DNA from: Nocardia xishanensis NBRC 101358
GTDB lineage: Bacteria; Actinomycetota; Actinomycetes; Mycobacteriales; Mycobacteriaceae
Direction: 5' to 3'
Length of the DNA: 64,000 nucleotides
NCBI RefSeq assembly: GCF_001613365.1
Contig: NZ_BDCF01000036.1
Location: 1 to 64,000, forward strand
Part shown: in pieces, positions 41,473 to 50,359 of the stretch
Position numbering within the stretch: position 1 is the first letter of the stretch
Layout of the letters: each line of letters opens with the position of its first letter
Position numbers and translations under genes: made by a program
The notes under the pieces: model-generated
The model's database searches: none
Told to the model about the DNA's origin: nothing
What the model saw: only the letters and a program-made list of their open reading frames with translations

Positions 41473-42105
41473 TCAGGCCGGGCGGGTCGCGCTGACGTAT
41501 TGCAGCAGCCGGTGCACGCTCTGATCGATCTCGACCAGCCCGAGTTCGCGAAACAGGTTCGGGAAGGTCTCGTGATCGAACACCCGCAAACCGCTCAAGC
41601 CGCCGACGATTCGGCTCGCGTGCCCGAACGGGTTGTCGGCGCGGTGACTGGTTGTGATGGCGATGCGGCCGCCGGGGGCGAGCACGCGCACCATCTCCCG
41701 GGTGGCGGCCAGCGGATCGGGGATCAGATAGAGCGCCCCGAAACAGCACACCGCGTCGAAGACGCCGTCCGCGAAAGGCAATGCGCGAGCGTCCCCCCGC
41801 AGATAGCCGACGCGCGGACCGGCGTTGTCGACTACCGCCCGCGCCAGCATCGGTTCCGAGTAGTCCACGCCGACGGCAAAGCCGCCCTCGGACAGCGATT
41901 CACTCAGGTATCTGGTGAAATTCCCCGGACCGCAAGCGATGTCGAGCACCTTCTTGTCGCCGGACAAGCGCAACGCGCGCACCGCGTCGCGGCGATCCGA
42001 CGCGGTGCTGCGACCGCTGGCCAGGTAGAACAGCGCCGGCCGCCAGGCGCGTTCGTAGACGGCGGCCAGCGCAGGATGATTCATGGTGCGGCGCGCCAGG
42101 TTCAC
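41473..42105 (-). CDS. SAM-dependent methyltransferase (Methyltransf_11 type)
   Basis: 210 residues. Motif I VLDIACGPGNFTRYL, then VGVDYSEPMLARA, a post-I strand (FDAVCCFGALYLIPDP) and VLAPGGRIAITTSH. The N-terminal segment with RPALFYLASGR resembles lipid or quinone methyltransferases, but the substrate is not clear. The GTG at 42105 follows GAGGGCGG. It precedes the enoyl reductase-like gene in the other direction of the same strand and could belong to a lipid-modifying unit. Confidence 0.83.
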   Translation of the reverse strand: MNLARRTMNHPALAAVYERAWRPALFYLASGRSTASDRRDAVRALRLSGDKKVLDIACGPGNFTRYLSESLSEGGFAVGVDYSEPMLARAVVDNAGPRVGYLRGDARALPFADGVFDAVCCFGALYLIPDPLAATREMVRVLAPGGRIAITTSHRADNPFGHASRIVGGLSGLRVFDHETFPNLFRELGLVEIDQSVHRLLQYVSATRPA

Positions 42106-42177
42106 CGCGCCGCCCTCGCGGACTCGTTCTGCACAGCAAGCTCCTCGACGGTGGGAAGCGTGATGCGGCAGCCTGTT

Positions 42178-43428
42178 TCAGGCCCGCCGCACCTCGATGG
42201 TCATGCCCGCCGCGCGCAACCGGTCGGTCAGCGCGTCACCCATGGCCGCGGCCGGGGTGAGGATGCCCGCCAGCTCCGGCTGCTTATCGGTGTCGAAAGC
42301 AAGGCACAGCCCGGATTCGCCGAGCATGACCGCGGTGGCCTGGTAGCCGGGGTCGCCCTTGGCCTGGAACGTCGCCACGTACTTCGCGCCGGAGGTGGTG
42401 TGCGCGTAGGTCTTCATGGAGAACCAGCCACTGCGCCTTGCCTCTTCACTCGGTCCGGTGCCCGGCTTCGGCAGCACCCGATCGAGCAGCTTGCGGCCCG
42501 CCGACACCCGCGAGAGCAGCGCGCCGGTGGCCATGGTCGCCACGATGCCGCCCGCCATGCCCGCGGCAACCAGCGGCGCGGCCGCCGACTTGCCCGCGCT
42601 CATCACTTCGCGGTAGCGGAAGTTCTTGCCGTACACCCAGCCGAGCAGACCGTTGCTGCGCCGCACGATCTTGGTGTTGTGCGCGGCCATCACGAAGGTA
42701 CTCACCCAGCCGTCCAGGCTCGGGTCGATGCTGCTCGCGCGCTGCAGCGCCTGATCGGACTGGCGGCCGACGTCGGGTTCCATCGACTTGTCCGGGCTCA
42801 GCGAGTAAGGGTGCGAAAGCACCGAGGCCTTGCTGGAATCGGCCGCGATGGCCTCCATCATGGCCCGGCCGGAATCGATGGTGCCGCCGCTGACGCCGCC
42901 CTTGAGCGAGGCGATCAGCGTGGTGTCGGTGAGCTCGCCGGCGTTGTCCGAGACGGAGGCGCGGTACAGCTGGTACACGCTCAGATCGGACGGAACCGAG
43001 TCGAAACCACAGGAGTTGACGATCTTGGCGCCGGTGCGGCCTGCCTCCTCGTGGTAGATGTCGATGGCCTCACGGATGAACAGCGGCTCGCCGGTGAGAT
43101 CGGCGTAGTGGGTGCCCGCCTTCGCGCAGGCGGCGACCAGCGGCAGGCCGTAGCGCAGGTACGGGCCGACCGTGGTCACCACGACCTTGGTGCGCGCGGC
43201 CAGCGCGTCGAGCGCGGCCTGATCGGTCGAATCGGCCACGACGAGATCCCACGACGCGGCCTTCGGGCCGAGTTCCGCGCGGACCTTGGTCAGCTTGTCC
43301 AGCGAGCGGCCCGCCAGCGCGATGTGCGCGCCGGACGGCGCCGCGTCGAGCAGGTACTCCGCGGTGAGCTTGCCGACGAAACCTGTCGCACCGAAGAGGG
43401 CGATGTCGAATTCGCGGTTGTCTGCCAT
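42178..43428 (-). CDS. Saccharopine dehydrogenase-like trans-acting enoyl reductase family protein
   Basis: 416 residues. The N-terminal NAD(P)-binding motif is ALFGATGFVGKLTAEYL; YLRYGLPLVAACAKAGTHYA and VNSCGFDSVPSDLSVYQLYR are family segments shared with mycobacterial Rv2449c and Rv2953. Rv2953 acts with polyketide synthases in phenolic and dimycocerosate lipids; most relatives have unknown substrates. A good AGGAGTGA precedes the ATG. It lies between a methyltransferase and an ABC1 kinase on the same strand. Confidence 0.87.
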   Translation of the reverse strand: MADNREFDIALFGATGFVGKLTAEYLLDAAPSGAHIALAGRSLDKLTKVRAELGPKAASWDLVVADSTDQAALDALAARTKVVVTTVGPYLRYGLPLVAACAKAGTHYADLTGEPLFIREAIDIYHEEAGRTGAKIVNSCGFDSVPSDLSVYQLYRASVSDNAGELTDTTLIASLKGGVSGGTIDSGRAMMEAIAADSSKASVLSHPYSLSPDKSMEPDVGRQSDQALQRASSIDPSLDGWVSTFVMAAHNTKIVRRSNGLLGWVYGKNFRYREVMSAGKSAAAPLVAAGMAGGIVATMATGALLSRVSAGRKLLDRVLPKPGTGPSEEARRSGWFSMKTYAHTTSGAKYVATFQAKGDPGYQATAVMLGESGLCLAFDTDKQPELAGILTPAAAMGDALTDRLRAAGMTIEVRRA

Positions 43429-43464
43429 AGGTATTCACTCCTGGTAGATCGCATGCGCTGCGGC

Positions 43465-44928
43465 TCACGCCTTGCGCGCGGCCCGCGGCTTCTTCGCCGC
43501 GGCCTTCTTGGATGCGGCCGCGGCGCGCGGCCGTGCTGTCTTGGTCGGGGCGGGCGGAGGGTTCTCGGCCAGCCACTGCTGATGCGCCTTGCCCAGTTCG
43601 GTGACGGGGGGTTCGTCGTAGAGCCACTCGCGTGCGATCCGATGCCAGTTCGCGGTGGCGTTGAGCTGGCCGAGCATGCCGAAGGTGAGGAAGTCGGCGC
43701 GCCGGGAGAACAGGTGCTCCGGCGGCAGGTTCTGCTGCTTCATCCCGGCGAACTCGCTGGCGCGCGGGTCGACGGCGAGCAGGAACGCGCCGCTGGCCAG
43801 TTCCGGCGTGATGGTGAGGTCCTCGTCGACCAGGCACCACTCCGACGCCGCCAGCACGTATTCGAGGCATTCCTCGGCGCCGATCTCCTCCGGCGAGTCG
43901 ATCACGCCGCGCTGAATCATCAAGTCGCGCAGGTCTTCCGCGCGATCCTCGGCGGCCGCGCGCAAACAGATGGTCTCGAAGCGCACATGCTCTGGGTCCA
44001 TCCGGTTGAACAGGCCGAAGTCGAGAAAGCCGACGCGGCCGTCCTCGGCGAGCAGCACATTGCCCGGATGCGGGTCGCCGCAGAACTCGTTGAAGCTGAA
44101 CAGCGAACCGACATAGAACCGGTAGATGATCTCCCCGATCCTGTTGCGCTCGGCCTCGGGGAACTGGCGTAGCTCCTCGAAGCCCTTGCCTGGCAGGTAC
44201 TCGCTGACCAGCACCCGCGTGGTGCTGAGCTCGGGCAGCGAACGCGGCACCGCGATGAACGGGTGCCCCGCGTAGAGCTCGGCGATCTGCGACTGGGTGA
44301 CGGCCTCGGTCCGGTAGTCGAGCTCACCCTCCATGTTCAGCCGCAGCTCGTCGAGGACGGCGGGGGTGACCCACGGCATGGCCGAGGTGAGCACCTTGCG
44401 AAACATGTTGAGATTCTTCAGATCCGCGCGCACCGCGGCGTCGATGCCGGGGTACTGCACCTTCACCGCCACCGCGCGGCCGTCGTGCAGCGTGGCCCGG
44501 TACACCTGGCCGATCGAGGCGGCCGCGATCGGCTCCGGTTCGAACTCGGCGAAGATCGCCATGAGCGGCTGCCCGCAGTCTTCCTCGATCACCTGGCGCA
44601 TGGCGTCGAAGGAGACGGTCGGCGCGGCGTTGCGCAGCACGGCAAGTCGCTTCTGAAAACGTTCGCGATGATTCTCGGGCACCAGGTCCAGATCGAGCAC
44701 CGACATCATCTGTCCCAGTTTCATGGCGACGCCCTTCATGGTGCCGAGCACCATGACCACCTGCTCGGTGGTGCGGATCATCGATTCCTCGGCCATCTTG
44801 GCGCGCACGGCCTCGGATCTGCCTCGCATGGAAAGCCGCGTGCGCTGCGTCCGCAACACTGAACTGGCGGCCACCGCACCCAGCTTGGTGCCACGAGCAA
44901 GCCGGGAAGTCGGCACTTGCTTCGCCAT
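43465..44928 (-). CDS. ABC1/UbiB (ADCK) family atypical kinase
   Basis: 487 residues. The KxGQ motif is KLGQMMS, the Ala-rich nucleotide loop is AAASIGQVYRA with VAVKVQYPG, and the catalytic region is DPHPGNVLL and FLDFGLF. UbiB proteins are linked to quinone and isoprenoid lipid metabolism and have ATPase activity. The C-terminal 45 residues form a Lys/Ala/Pro-rich tail (AAAASKKAAAKKPRAARKA), similar in kind to the HbhA tail. ATG 44928 follows GGAGG. Confidence 0.9.
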   Translation of the reverse strand: MAKQVPTSRLARGTKLGAVAASSVLRTQRTRLSMRGRSEAVRAKMAEESMIRTTEQVVMVLGTMKGVAMKLGQMMSVLDLDLVPENHRERFQKRLAVLRNAAPTVSFDAMRQVIEEDCGQPLMAIFAEFEPEPIAAASIGQVYRATLHDGRAVAVKVQYPGIDAAVRADLKNLNMFRKVLTSAMPWVTPAVLDELRLNMEGELDYRTEAVTQSQIAELYAGHPFIAVPRSLPELSTTRVLVSEYLPGKGFEELRQFPEAERNRIGEIIYRFYVGSLFSFNEFCGDPHPGNVLLAEDGRVGFLDFGLFNRMDPEHVRFETICLRAAAEDRAEDLRDLMIQRGVIDSPEEIGAEECLEYVLAASEWCLVDEDLTITPELASGAFLLAVDPRASEFAGMKQQNLPPEHLFSRRADFLTFGMLGQLNATANWHRIAREWLYDEPPVTELGKAHQQWLAENPPPAPTKTARPRAAAASKKAAAKKPRAARKA

Positions 44929-45169
44929 CGAGGTACCTCCATTGGTGCCGCGGTCGGGCCGACGGGACGCGCAGGCGCGAGCCCGCGGGACCACGTGGGG
45001 CGGTGACCAACCCCACTGTGGCACCGCTCGCGTTCAGACTAACCAACCGCGCGGCATTGTCGAACCGGCCGTCACAGACAGGTGTACCTCGGGCCGTGCG
45101 AGGCCGCGGATGGACGTCGTCCGGCGCGCCGACCGGGCATACCTCAGCCCCGGTCGTGCGGCACGTCTC

Positions 45170-45850
45170 CTACTCGGAGGCGTCGTTCTCCCGGATCGGC
45201 AGCACATGCGGCTGCTTGTTGAAGGTCTCGCGGGAGCCGCCCGCGCGCGCCATGCCCTCGATGGCGCTCCAGGCCATCATCGTCAGGTAGTCGATGACTT
45301 CCTCGCGGGACATCGACTTGTCGGTGGTCCACCAGTGGGTTGCCAGCTGTATGCCGCCGACCAGCACGTAGGACCAGAGCATGGAGCCCGTGGTGTCGAG
45401 GCCGAGCGCGCCCGCCTTGTCGATGATGACCGTGGAGACCACCTCGGCGAAGAGCTTCTCGAACTCGGCGAGCGAGGACGCGTCCGAGCCGCTGCCCATG
45501 ATGAAGCGGTATACCTCGGGATCCTCGTCGACCGTGCCGACGTAGGCCGCGAGGGCGGAGCGCACCAGCTCGAACTCGTCGGCGTCCAGGCTGATCGCGC
45601 CGTACACCCGCGGCATCAGCGTGGTCTCGATGAACCGCTGCATGGTCGCGTGGACCAGGTCGTTCTTGTCGGAGAAGTACCGGTAGAGGACGGTCTTGGA
45701 GACGCCGATCTCCGCGGCGATCTCGTCCATGCCCGCATTGCTGCCCCTGGCGCGGACAGCGGCGAGGGTGCCGTCGACGAGCTCTTCGCGGCGGTCGATC
45801 TTGTGCTGACGCCACCGGCGCTTGCGGCCGTCCATCCGGCCGGTGCGCAC
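45170..45850 (-). CDS. TetR family regulator (Rv0472c-like)
   Basis: 226 residues. The HTH is MDEIAAEIGVSKTVLYRYFS followed by DKNDLVHATM; the rest is an all-helical ligand domain. The GTG at 45850 and ATG at 45835 lack ribosome sites. A CTG at 45904, in frame, stands six bases after GAGGGAG and would add residues reading LSTEDLVDIGER, so the real start may be there. It lies back to back with the DUF445 gene, as in mycobacteria. Confidence 0.9.
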   Translation of the reverse strand: MRTGRMDGRKRRWRQHKIDRREELVDGTLAAVRARGSNAGMDEIAAEIGVSKTVLYRYFSDKNDLVHATMQRFIETTLMPRVYGAISLDADEFELVRSALAAYVGTVDEDPEVYRFIMGSGSDASSLAEFEKLFAEVVSTVIIDKAGALGLDTTGSMLWSYVLVGGIQLATHWWTTDKSMSREEVIDYLTMMAWSAIEGMARAGGSRETFNKQPHVLPIRENDASE

Positions 45851-46058
45851 CGCAGCCGGTCGCTCGGCGCGCTCACCGATGTCGACAAGGTCTTCGGTGG
45901 ACAGCGTTGGCTCCCTCGTTCGTAATGGTCGTGGACCACCAGCTTAAGTCCAGGCCAGCCGCAAGAGGCGCAAATGGGGGCCGGATGCGGCAGGAACCAC
46001 AGAATCGACGCGGCACGCGCCGTCCTGGCTCCCGTCCGGCGCACAGCAGAATGGAGAC

Positions 46059-47381
46059 ATGGAGAAAGCCCCCGGCACTATCGCGGTCATCGACGCGCCG
46101 ACTCCGGCGGCGCCGACCGGGTTCTTCGTCGACGAGGCCGCCAAGCGGCGCGACCTGTGGAAGATGAAGGCGGTCGCCACCGGTCTGCTGGCATTCGCGA
46201 CGGCGATCTATCTGTTCTGCCGCTGGCTGGAATCGCGCGGCGCGGGCGGCGAGTGGGTCGGGTATGTGCGCGCCGCGTCGGAGGCGGGCATGGTCGGCGC
46301 GCTCGCCGACTGGTTCGCGGTGACGGCGCTGTTCCGGCACCCTCTCGGCCTGCCGATTCCGCACACGGCGATCATCCGCAAGAAGAAGGACCAGCTCGGC
46401 GCCAGCCTCGGCAGTTTCGTCGGCACCAATTTCCTCGCGCCCGAAGTGGTCTCGGCCAAGGTGAATTCGGCGCAGATCTCGCTGCGGGTCGGCCGCTGGA
46501 TGGCCGACCCGCAGCACGCCGCCCGGGTGGCGGAGGAGAGTTCGACGATCCTGCGCGCGGTGGTCGGCGTGCTGCGCGACGAGGACGTCGAGCAGGTCAT
46601 CGACAACACCATCGTCAAGCGCATCGCCGAACCGCTGTGGGGGCCGCCGATCGGCCGGGTGCTCGCGGAGTTGCTGGCCGACAACAGGCAGTTGCCGCTG
46701 CTCGACATGCTCGCCGAGCGCGCGCACCAGTGGGCGCTCGGCAGCCAGGAGACCATCGACCGGATCGTTCTTCGCGATGCGCCGCAGTGGGCTCCCAAAT
46801 TCGTCAACATTCTGCTTTCCGAAAAGATCTACCGTGAGCTGGTCGAATTCACCTGGAAGGTACGCTCGAATCCCGAGCACGAGGTGCGATTGGCCGCCAA
46901 TCGCTTCCTCGAGGAATTCGCGCACGATCTCCAGTACGACGACGCGATGATCAAGAAGGCCGAGCGGATCAAATCGCAGATCATGGGCCGCGAGGAAATC
47001 ACCGGCATGGCCGAGGCGACCTGGCGCGCGGCCAAGCGGCTCATCCTCGAGTCGGCCGACGATCCGAACAGCACGCTGCGGCGCAAGGTGGGGGAGAATG
47101 TGCAGCAACTCGGTGAGCGGCTGCGCGACGACGCCGAGATGCGAGCGAAAGTGGACGGCTGGATCGACCGGGGAGCGCGCTACCTCGTATCCAATTACGC
47201 CAGCGAAATCACCACATTGGTCACCGACACGGTCGCCCGATGGGATGCCGAAGAGGCGAGCAAGAAGATCGAATTGCAAGTCGGGCGTGACCTGCAATTC
47301 ATCAGGATCAACGGAACGGTCGTCGGTTCGCTGGCCGGGCTGGTGATCTACACCGTTTCCCAGCTGTTGTTCCACGGCTGA
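46059..47381 (+). CDS. DUF445 membrane protein (Rv0473-like)
   Basis: 440 residues. Two membrane parts are seen: near residues 38-55 (AVATGLLAFATAIYLFCRWL) and at the C-terminus (VVGSLAGLVIYTVSQLLF), with a long helical region between. GALADWFAVTALFRHPLGLP is the DUF445 signature. The function of the family is not known; the position between the TetR and XRE genes is conserved. Confidence 0.9.
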   Translation: MEKAPGTIAVIDAPTPAAPTGFFVDEAAKRRDLWKMKAVATGLLAFATAIYLFCRWLESRGAGGEWVGYVRAASEAGMVGALADWFAVTALFRHPLGLPIPHTAIIRKKKDQLGASLGSFVGTNFLAPEVVSAKVNSAQISLRVGRWMADPQHAARVAEESSTILRAVVGVLRDEDVEQVIDNTIVKRIAEPLWGPPIGRVLAELLADNRQLPLLDMLAERAHQWALGSQETIDRIVLRDAPQWAPKFVNILLSEKIYRELVEFTWKVRSNPEHEVRLAANRFLEEFAHDLQYDDAMIKKAERIKSQIMGREEITGMAEATWRAAKRLILESADDPNSTLRRKVGENVQQLGERLRDDAEMRAKVDGWIDRGARYLVSNYASEITTLVTDTVARWDAEEASKKIELQVGRDLQFIRINGTVVGSLAGLVIYTVSQLLFHG

Positions 47382-47413
47382 GAACAGCGGCACGCCTGCG
47401 GCGTGCCGAAGGC

Positions 47414-47457
47414 GTGCTAACAGTGTGCTTGCAAGAGTTAGCACCCTGCCCTAGAAT
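47414..47457 (+). promoter_or_regulatory. Promoter and operator of the XRE-hbhA operon
   Basis: TTGCAA (47429-47434) and TAGAAT (47452-47457) are separated by 17 bp and form a good -35/-10 pair. GTGCTAAC (47414-47421) and GTTAGCAC (47437-47444) are perfect inverted arms that flank the -35 box, so a regulator, possibly the XRE protein itself, would block the promoter. Confidence 0.75.
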
Positions 47458-47487
47458 CGAACCCGTACAACCGCCAGAAGGTGAGTG

Positions 47488-47991
47488 ATGGCAGACCATC
47501 CCGAGGTTTCCGCCGAGTACACCGACAGTTCGGCCGAGCGATCGGCCGGCGTCGGGGAACGAGGGGGTCGCGTCGCGAACGCGGCGCACGACATCGGAGG
47601 TTTCATCAGGGCGCAGCGCGAGGCGGCGCAAGTCTCGCTGCGTCAGCTCGCCGCGCTGGCGGGGGTGAGCAATCCGTACCTCAGTCAAATCGAGCGCGGA
47701 TTGCGCAATCCCTCCGCCGAGGTACTCGCGCAGATCGCGAAGGCGCTGCGGGTTTCCTCGGAGGTGCTGTACGTACGGGCTGGCTATCTCGAGCAGCGGC
47801 CGCACAGTCCGGTCCGGGACGCTCTGCTTGCCGACACGGAGATCAGTGAACGGCAGAAGCAAGTGCTCCTGGAGATCTATGAATCGTTTCGCCGGGAAAA
47901 CGGAGGGAACGAGCCAGGGGGGGAATGGGACAGCGACGTTCCGCGCACGACAACCGACACTCCGCCACGCCAGGAGAACGAAACACCATGA
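47488..47991 (+). CDS. XRE family regulator (Rv0474-like)
   Basis: 167 residues. The HTH_3 domain covers about 36-92 (AAQVSLRQLAALAGVSNPYL, then SQIERGLRNPSAEVLAQIA). The C-terminal part is short and polar. ATG 47488 follows AGAAGGTGAG. Its stop overlaps the hbhA start (ATGA), so regulator and adhesin-like protein form an operon, as in M. tuberculosis. Confidence 0.92.
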   Translation: MADHPEVSAEYTDSSAERSAGVGERGGRVANAAHDIGGFIRAQREAAQVSLRQLAALAGVSNPYLSQIERGLRNPSAEVLAQIAKALRVSSEVLYVRAGYLEQRPHSPVRDALLADTEISERQKQVLLEIYESFRRENGGNEPGGEWDSDVPRTTTDTPPRQENETP

Positions 47992-48653
47992 CCGACAAGA
48001 CCGTAACCGTCACCAAGCCTCTGCTCGCCGCCGTCGGCGCCGGGGATGCCGTCTACACTGCCGCCCTGGATGTCGTCACCCAGGTGCGTGAGCGCGCGGC
48101 CTCCGCCGATGTGCCCGGCCGGGTGGAAGAGGCGCGTGAGCGCTTCGCGAACGTGCCCGCCGACGTGCAGGCGCAGTTCGAGACGCTGCGCGAGCGGCTC
48201 GCAGGCCTGCCTTCCGAGCTGCCGGACGACCTTGCCGAGCTGCGCGAGAAGTTCACCTCCGAGGAGCTGCGCAGGCTTGCCGAGGAGTACTACAACAAGG
48301 CGCTCGACCTGTACGCCGACCTGGCCGTGCGCGGCGAGGAGACCGTCGAGCGGCTGCGCGCCAACCAGCGGGTCGAGGACCAGATCGACCGCGTCGAGAC
48401 CCTCTACAAGGACGCGGCAGGCCGCGCCGAAGAGGTGCTCGACCGGGTCAACGGCCTGATCGGGCGCAAGGCCGCCGAGGTCGAGGCCGAGGTCGAGGCC
48501 GCCGAACCGGTCGTCGAGGCCGAGGTCGTCGAGGTCACCACCGAGACCGCTCCGGCCGACGCCAACGGCGCGCCGAAGAAGGCTCCGGCCAAGAAGGCGC
48601 CCGCCGCCGCGAAGAAGGCTCCGGCCAAGAAGGCCGCGCCGAAGAAGGCGTAA
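47988..48653 (+). CDS. hbhA: Heparin-binding haemagglutinin-like protein
   Basis: 221 residues without a signal peptide. Residues 1-165 are a predicted coiled coil of the HbhA type (LAAVGAGDAVYTAALDVVTQ, TSEELRRLAEEYYNKALDLY). An acidic stretch (EAEVEAAEPVVEAEVVEV) leads to a Lys/Ala/Pro-rich tail with repeated KKAPAKKA units that in mycobacteria binds heparan sulfate. In Nocardia-type bacteria a role in adhesion or in cell-pole and lipid organisation is inferred only. Confidence 0.93.
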   Translation: MTDKTVTVTKPLLAAVGAGDAVYTAALDVVTQVRERAASADVPGRVEEARERFANVPADVQAQFETLRERLAGLPSELPDDLAELREKFTSEELRRLAEEYYNKALDLYADLAVRGEETVERLRANQRVEDQIDRVETLYKDAAGRAEEVLDRVNGLIGRKAAEVEAEVEAAEPVVEAEVVEVTTETAPADANGAPKKAPAKKAPAAAKKAPAKKAAPKKA

Positions 48654-48674
48654 CGCGCCGATTGAACACGCCTC

Positions 48675-48708
48675 GACGCCCCCGCGCAGCCTGCTGTGCG
48701 GGGGCGTC
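48675..48708 (+). terminator. Terminator after hbhA
   Basis: GACGCCCCCGC and GCGGGGGCGTC form an 11-bp stem around a 12-base loop, 22 bases after the hbhA stop. Confidence 0.8.
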
Positions 48709-48726
48709 GCTCGTATCATGGGTCAG

Positions 48727-49023
48727 GTGAATACCGTGCATGGGTTGACCACGCTGATCATGCTCGCGCTGTGGCTCGTCGCGCTCGGCGCGACGATCTT
48801 CGCGCTGATTCACGCCATTCGGCAGCGTCCGGACGCCTTCACCGCGGTGGACAAGCAGAGCAAGCCGATCTGGCTGGCGATTCTCGGCGTGTCGCTGCTG
48901 CTTCTGCTGCTCTCGCCCGCGGGGCTCGGTCTGCTGGCCTTCGTCGCGATCATCGCCACGGGCATCTACCTGGCCGACGTGCGGCCGAAGGTGGACGAGA
49001 TCCAGCGCGGACCGCGCTGGTAA
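48727..49023 (+). CDS. DUF2516 small membrane protein (Rv0476-like)
   Basis: 98 residues with three hydrophobic segments (LIMLALWLVALGATIFALIH, WLAILGVSLLLLLLSP, GLLAFVAIIATGIYLA) and a basic C-terminus. Family function is unknown. GTG 48727 is chosen over ATG 48718 because TATCAT at 48714-48719 is a good -10 box seven bases before the GTG and would overlap the ATG. Confidence 0.88.
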   Translation: MNTVHGLTTLIMLALWLVALGATIFALIHAIRQRPDAFTAVDKQSKPIWLAILGVSLLLLLLSPAGLGLLAFVAIIATGIYLADVRPKVDEIQRGPRW

Positions 49024-49199
49024 CTCGCTCGTCGGTGCGCCCGCGCCCGGTGCGTCCGCCGCGCCGATAGTCGAATTCTCATGCTTGCATCAGCAAGCGG
49101 ACTCCACGTCTCCGCTGGTAGACGCTCCGATCGCCGCTGCCCCGACTGGGCGGTGGCGATTTTTCGTGTGCTTGCACTAGCTAGCAGGCGCTACTTCGG

Positions 49200-49220
49200 G
49201 TTACTGTAATTATCAGTAAC
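49200..49220. promoter_or_regulatory. Palindromic operator before the alpha/beta hydrolase gene
   Basis: GTTACTG and CAGTAAC are perfect 7-bp arms around an AT-rich centre (TAATTAT), ending 16 bases before the start codon. The size and symmetry fit a TetR-type regulator site. A CAAAGGAG ribosome site follows. Confidence 0.65.
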
Positions 49221-49236
49221 ACAAAGGAGTGTCCGA

Positions 49237-50280
49237 ATGCGTGCACAGTTGCCGACCGCGTTGGCGGAGCTTCCGGAGAAGGTCCGGAGCCTGCTCGACG
49301 TACATCGCGCCAACCTCAGGGCGCGGACCTACTCGATCGCCGCGCTGAACCCGCCCACCGTCTCCCGTGACGTCATCCCGGTGACGGCGCCGGACGGCAC
49401 GAAGCTGCGGGCCCACGCGTACGGTCCGGTCGACGCTCCCGCCATCGTGCTGGTTCACGGCTGGACCTGCGCCATCGAATACTGGAACGCGCAGATCAAC
49501 GCCTTCGCGGGCGAATACCGTGTGATCGCCTACGACCAGCGCGGACACGGTGAAAGTGAGCGCGGCTCGTCTCCGCTGACCATGGATCTGCTGGCCGCCG
49601 ACCTCGCCGCGGTGCTCAGGGCCGCCCTTCCCGCGGGCCGCAAGGCCGTGCTGGTCGGGCACAGCCTCGGCGGCATGACGTTGCAGGCCTGGGCCGGGCG
49701 CTATCCCGACGAGGTCACCCGGCGCGCGGAGGCGGTGCTGCTGACCAACACCGCGCCGCACGGCCTGGTCGCCACCACCACCGTGGTGCCGTTCTTCAAC
49801 CGGCCGCTGCCGTGGAACCGCACCGGCGTCTCGCTGCCGCACGCCGTCGGCAAGCTCGGGCTCGGGACGCCGATCGTCTTCCCGCCGCTCGATCCGGTCA
49901 AATGGGCGTTCGCCCGCCAGATCATGAGCCTGGAGTCCACCGGTGATCTGGTGGACTTCAGCATGGCCGTGGTGCGTTCGTGTCCAGCGGTGGTGCGCGC
50001 CGAATTCGGGAAGCTGCTCGCGATCATGGATCTCGGCGAATCGGCCAAGAACCTGGTGGTGCCGACCACGATCCTGGCCGGGTCGGCCGACGACATGACG
50101 CCGCCGCTGCACTCCGAGATCATCGCCGAGATGCTCGATTCGGTGGGCAGCTTGGTTCGCTACGAGGTGCTGAGGACCGGCCACCTCGGCAATGTCGAGC
50201 TGTACGAGCGGTTCAACGAGGAACTCGCCCGAGTGCTCGACTCGGTGTACGCACCCGTGCGCACCGAAGCGGTCGGCTGA
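49237..50280 (+). CDS. Alpha/beta hydrolase
   Basis: 347 residues. The oxyanion segment is VHGWTC, the nucleophile elbow GHSLGGM, the acid strand ILAGSADDMTPP and the late His in RTGHLGN. Substrate is unknown; the family includes epoxide hydrolases, esterases and peroxidases. It has a clear Shine-Dalgarno and is probably regulated from the palindrome at 49200. It is an insertion relative to the mycobacterial gene order between DUF2516 and deoC. Confidence 0.87.
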   Translation: MRAQLPTALAELPEKVRSLLDVHRANLRARTYSIAALNPPTVSRDVIPVTAPDGTKLRAHAYGPVDAPAIVLVHGWTCAIEYWNAQINAFAGEYRVIAYDQRGHGESERGSSPLTMDLLAADLAAVLRAALPAGRKAVLVGHSLGGMTLQAWAGRYPDEVTRRAEAVLLTNTAPHGLVATTTVVPFFNRPLPWNRTGVSLPHAVGKLGLGTPIVFPPLDPVKWAFARQIMSLESTGDLVDFSMAVVRSCPAVVRAEFGKLLAIMDLGESAKNLVVPTTILAGSADDMTPPLHSEIIAEMLDSVGSLVRYEVLRTGHLGNVELYERFNEELARVLDSVYAPVRTEAVG

Positions 50281-50298
50281 TCACCGATCGCGCGCTGT

Positions 50299-50332
50299 CC
50301 CCGACCGGAGCCGATGCCGTCTCCGATCGGGG
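50299..50332. terminator. Bidirectional terminator between hydrolase and purU
   Basis: CCCCGACCGGAG and CTCCGATCGGGG form a 12-bp stem with one wobble pair and a 10-base loop, between convergent genes. Confidence 0.75.
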
Positions 50333-50359
50333 GCGTCGCGGCGCTTCGGGGGAGACGGT

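Noticed and set aside
47414..47444. CIRCE element for HrcA
   Set aside because: CIRCE arms read TTAGCACTC then GAGTGCTAA; here the arms are in the opposite order (GTGCTAAC then GTTAGCAC) and the spacing differs.
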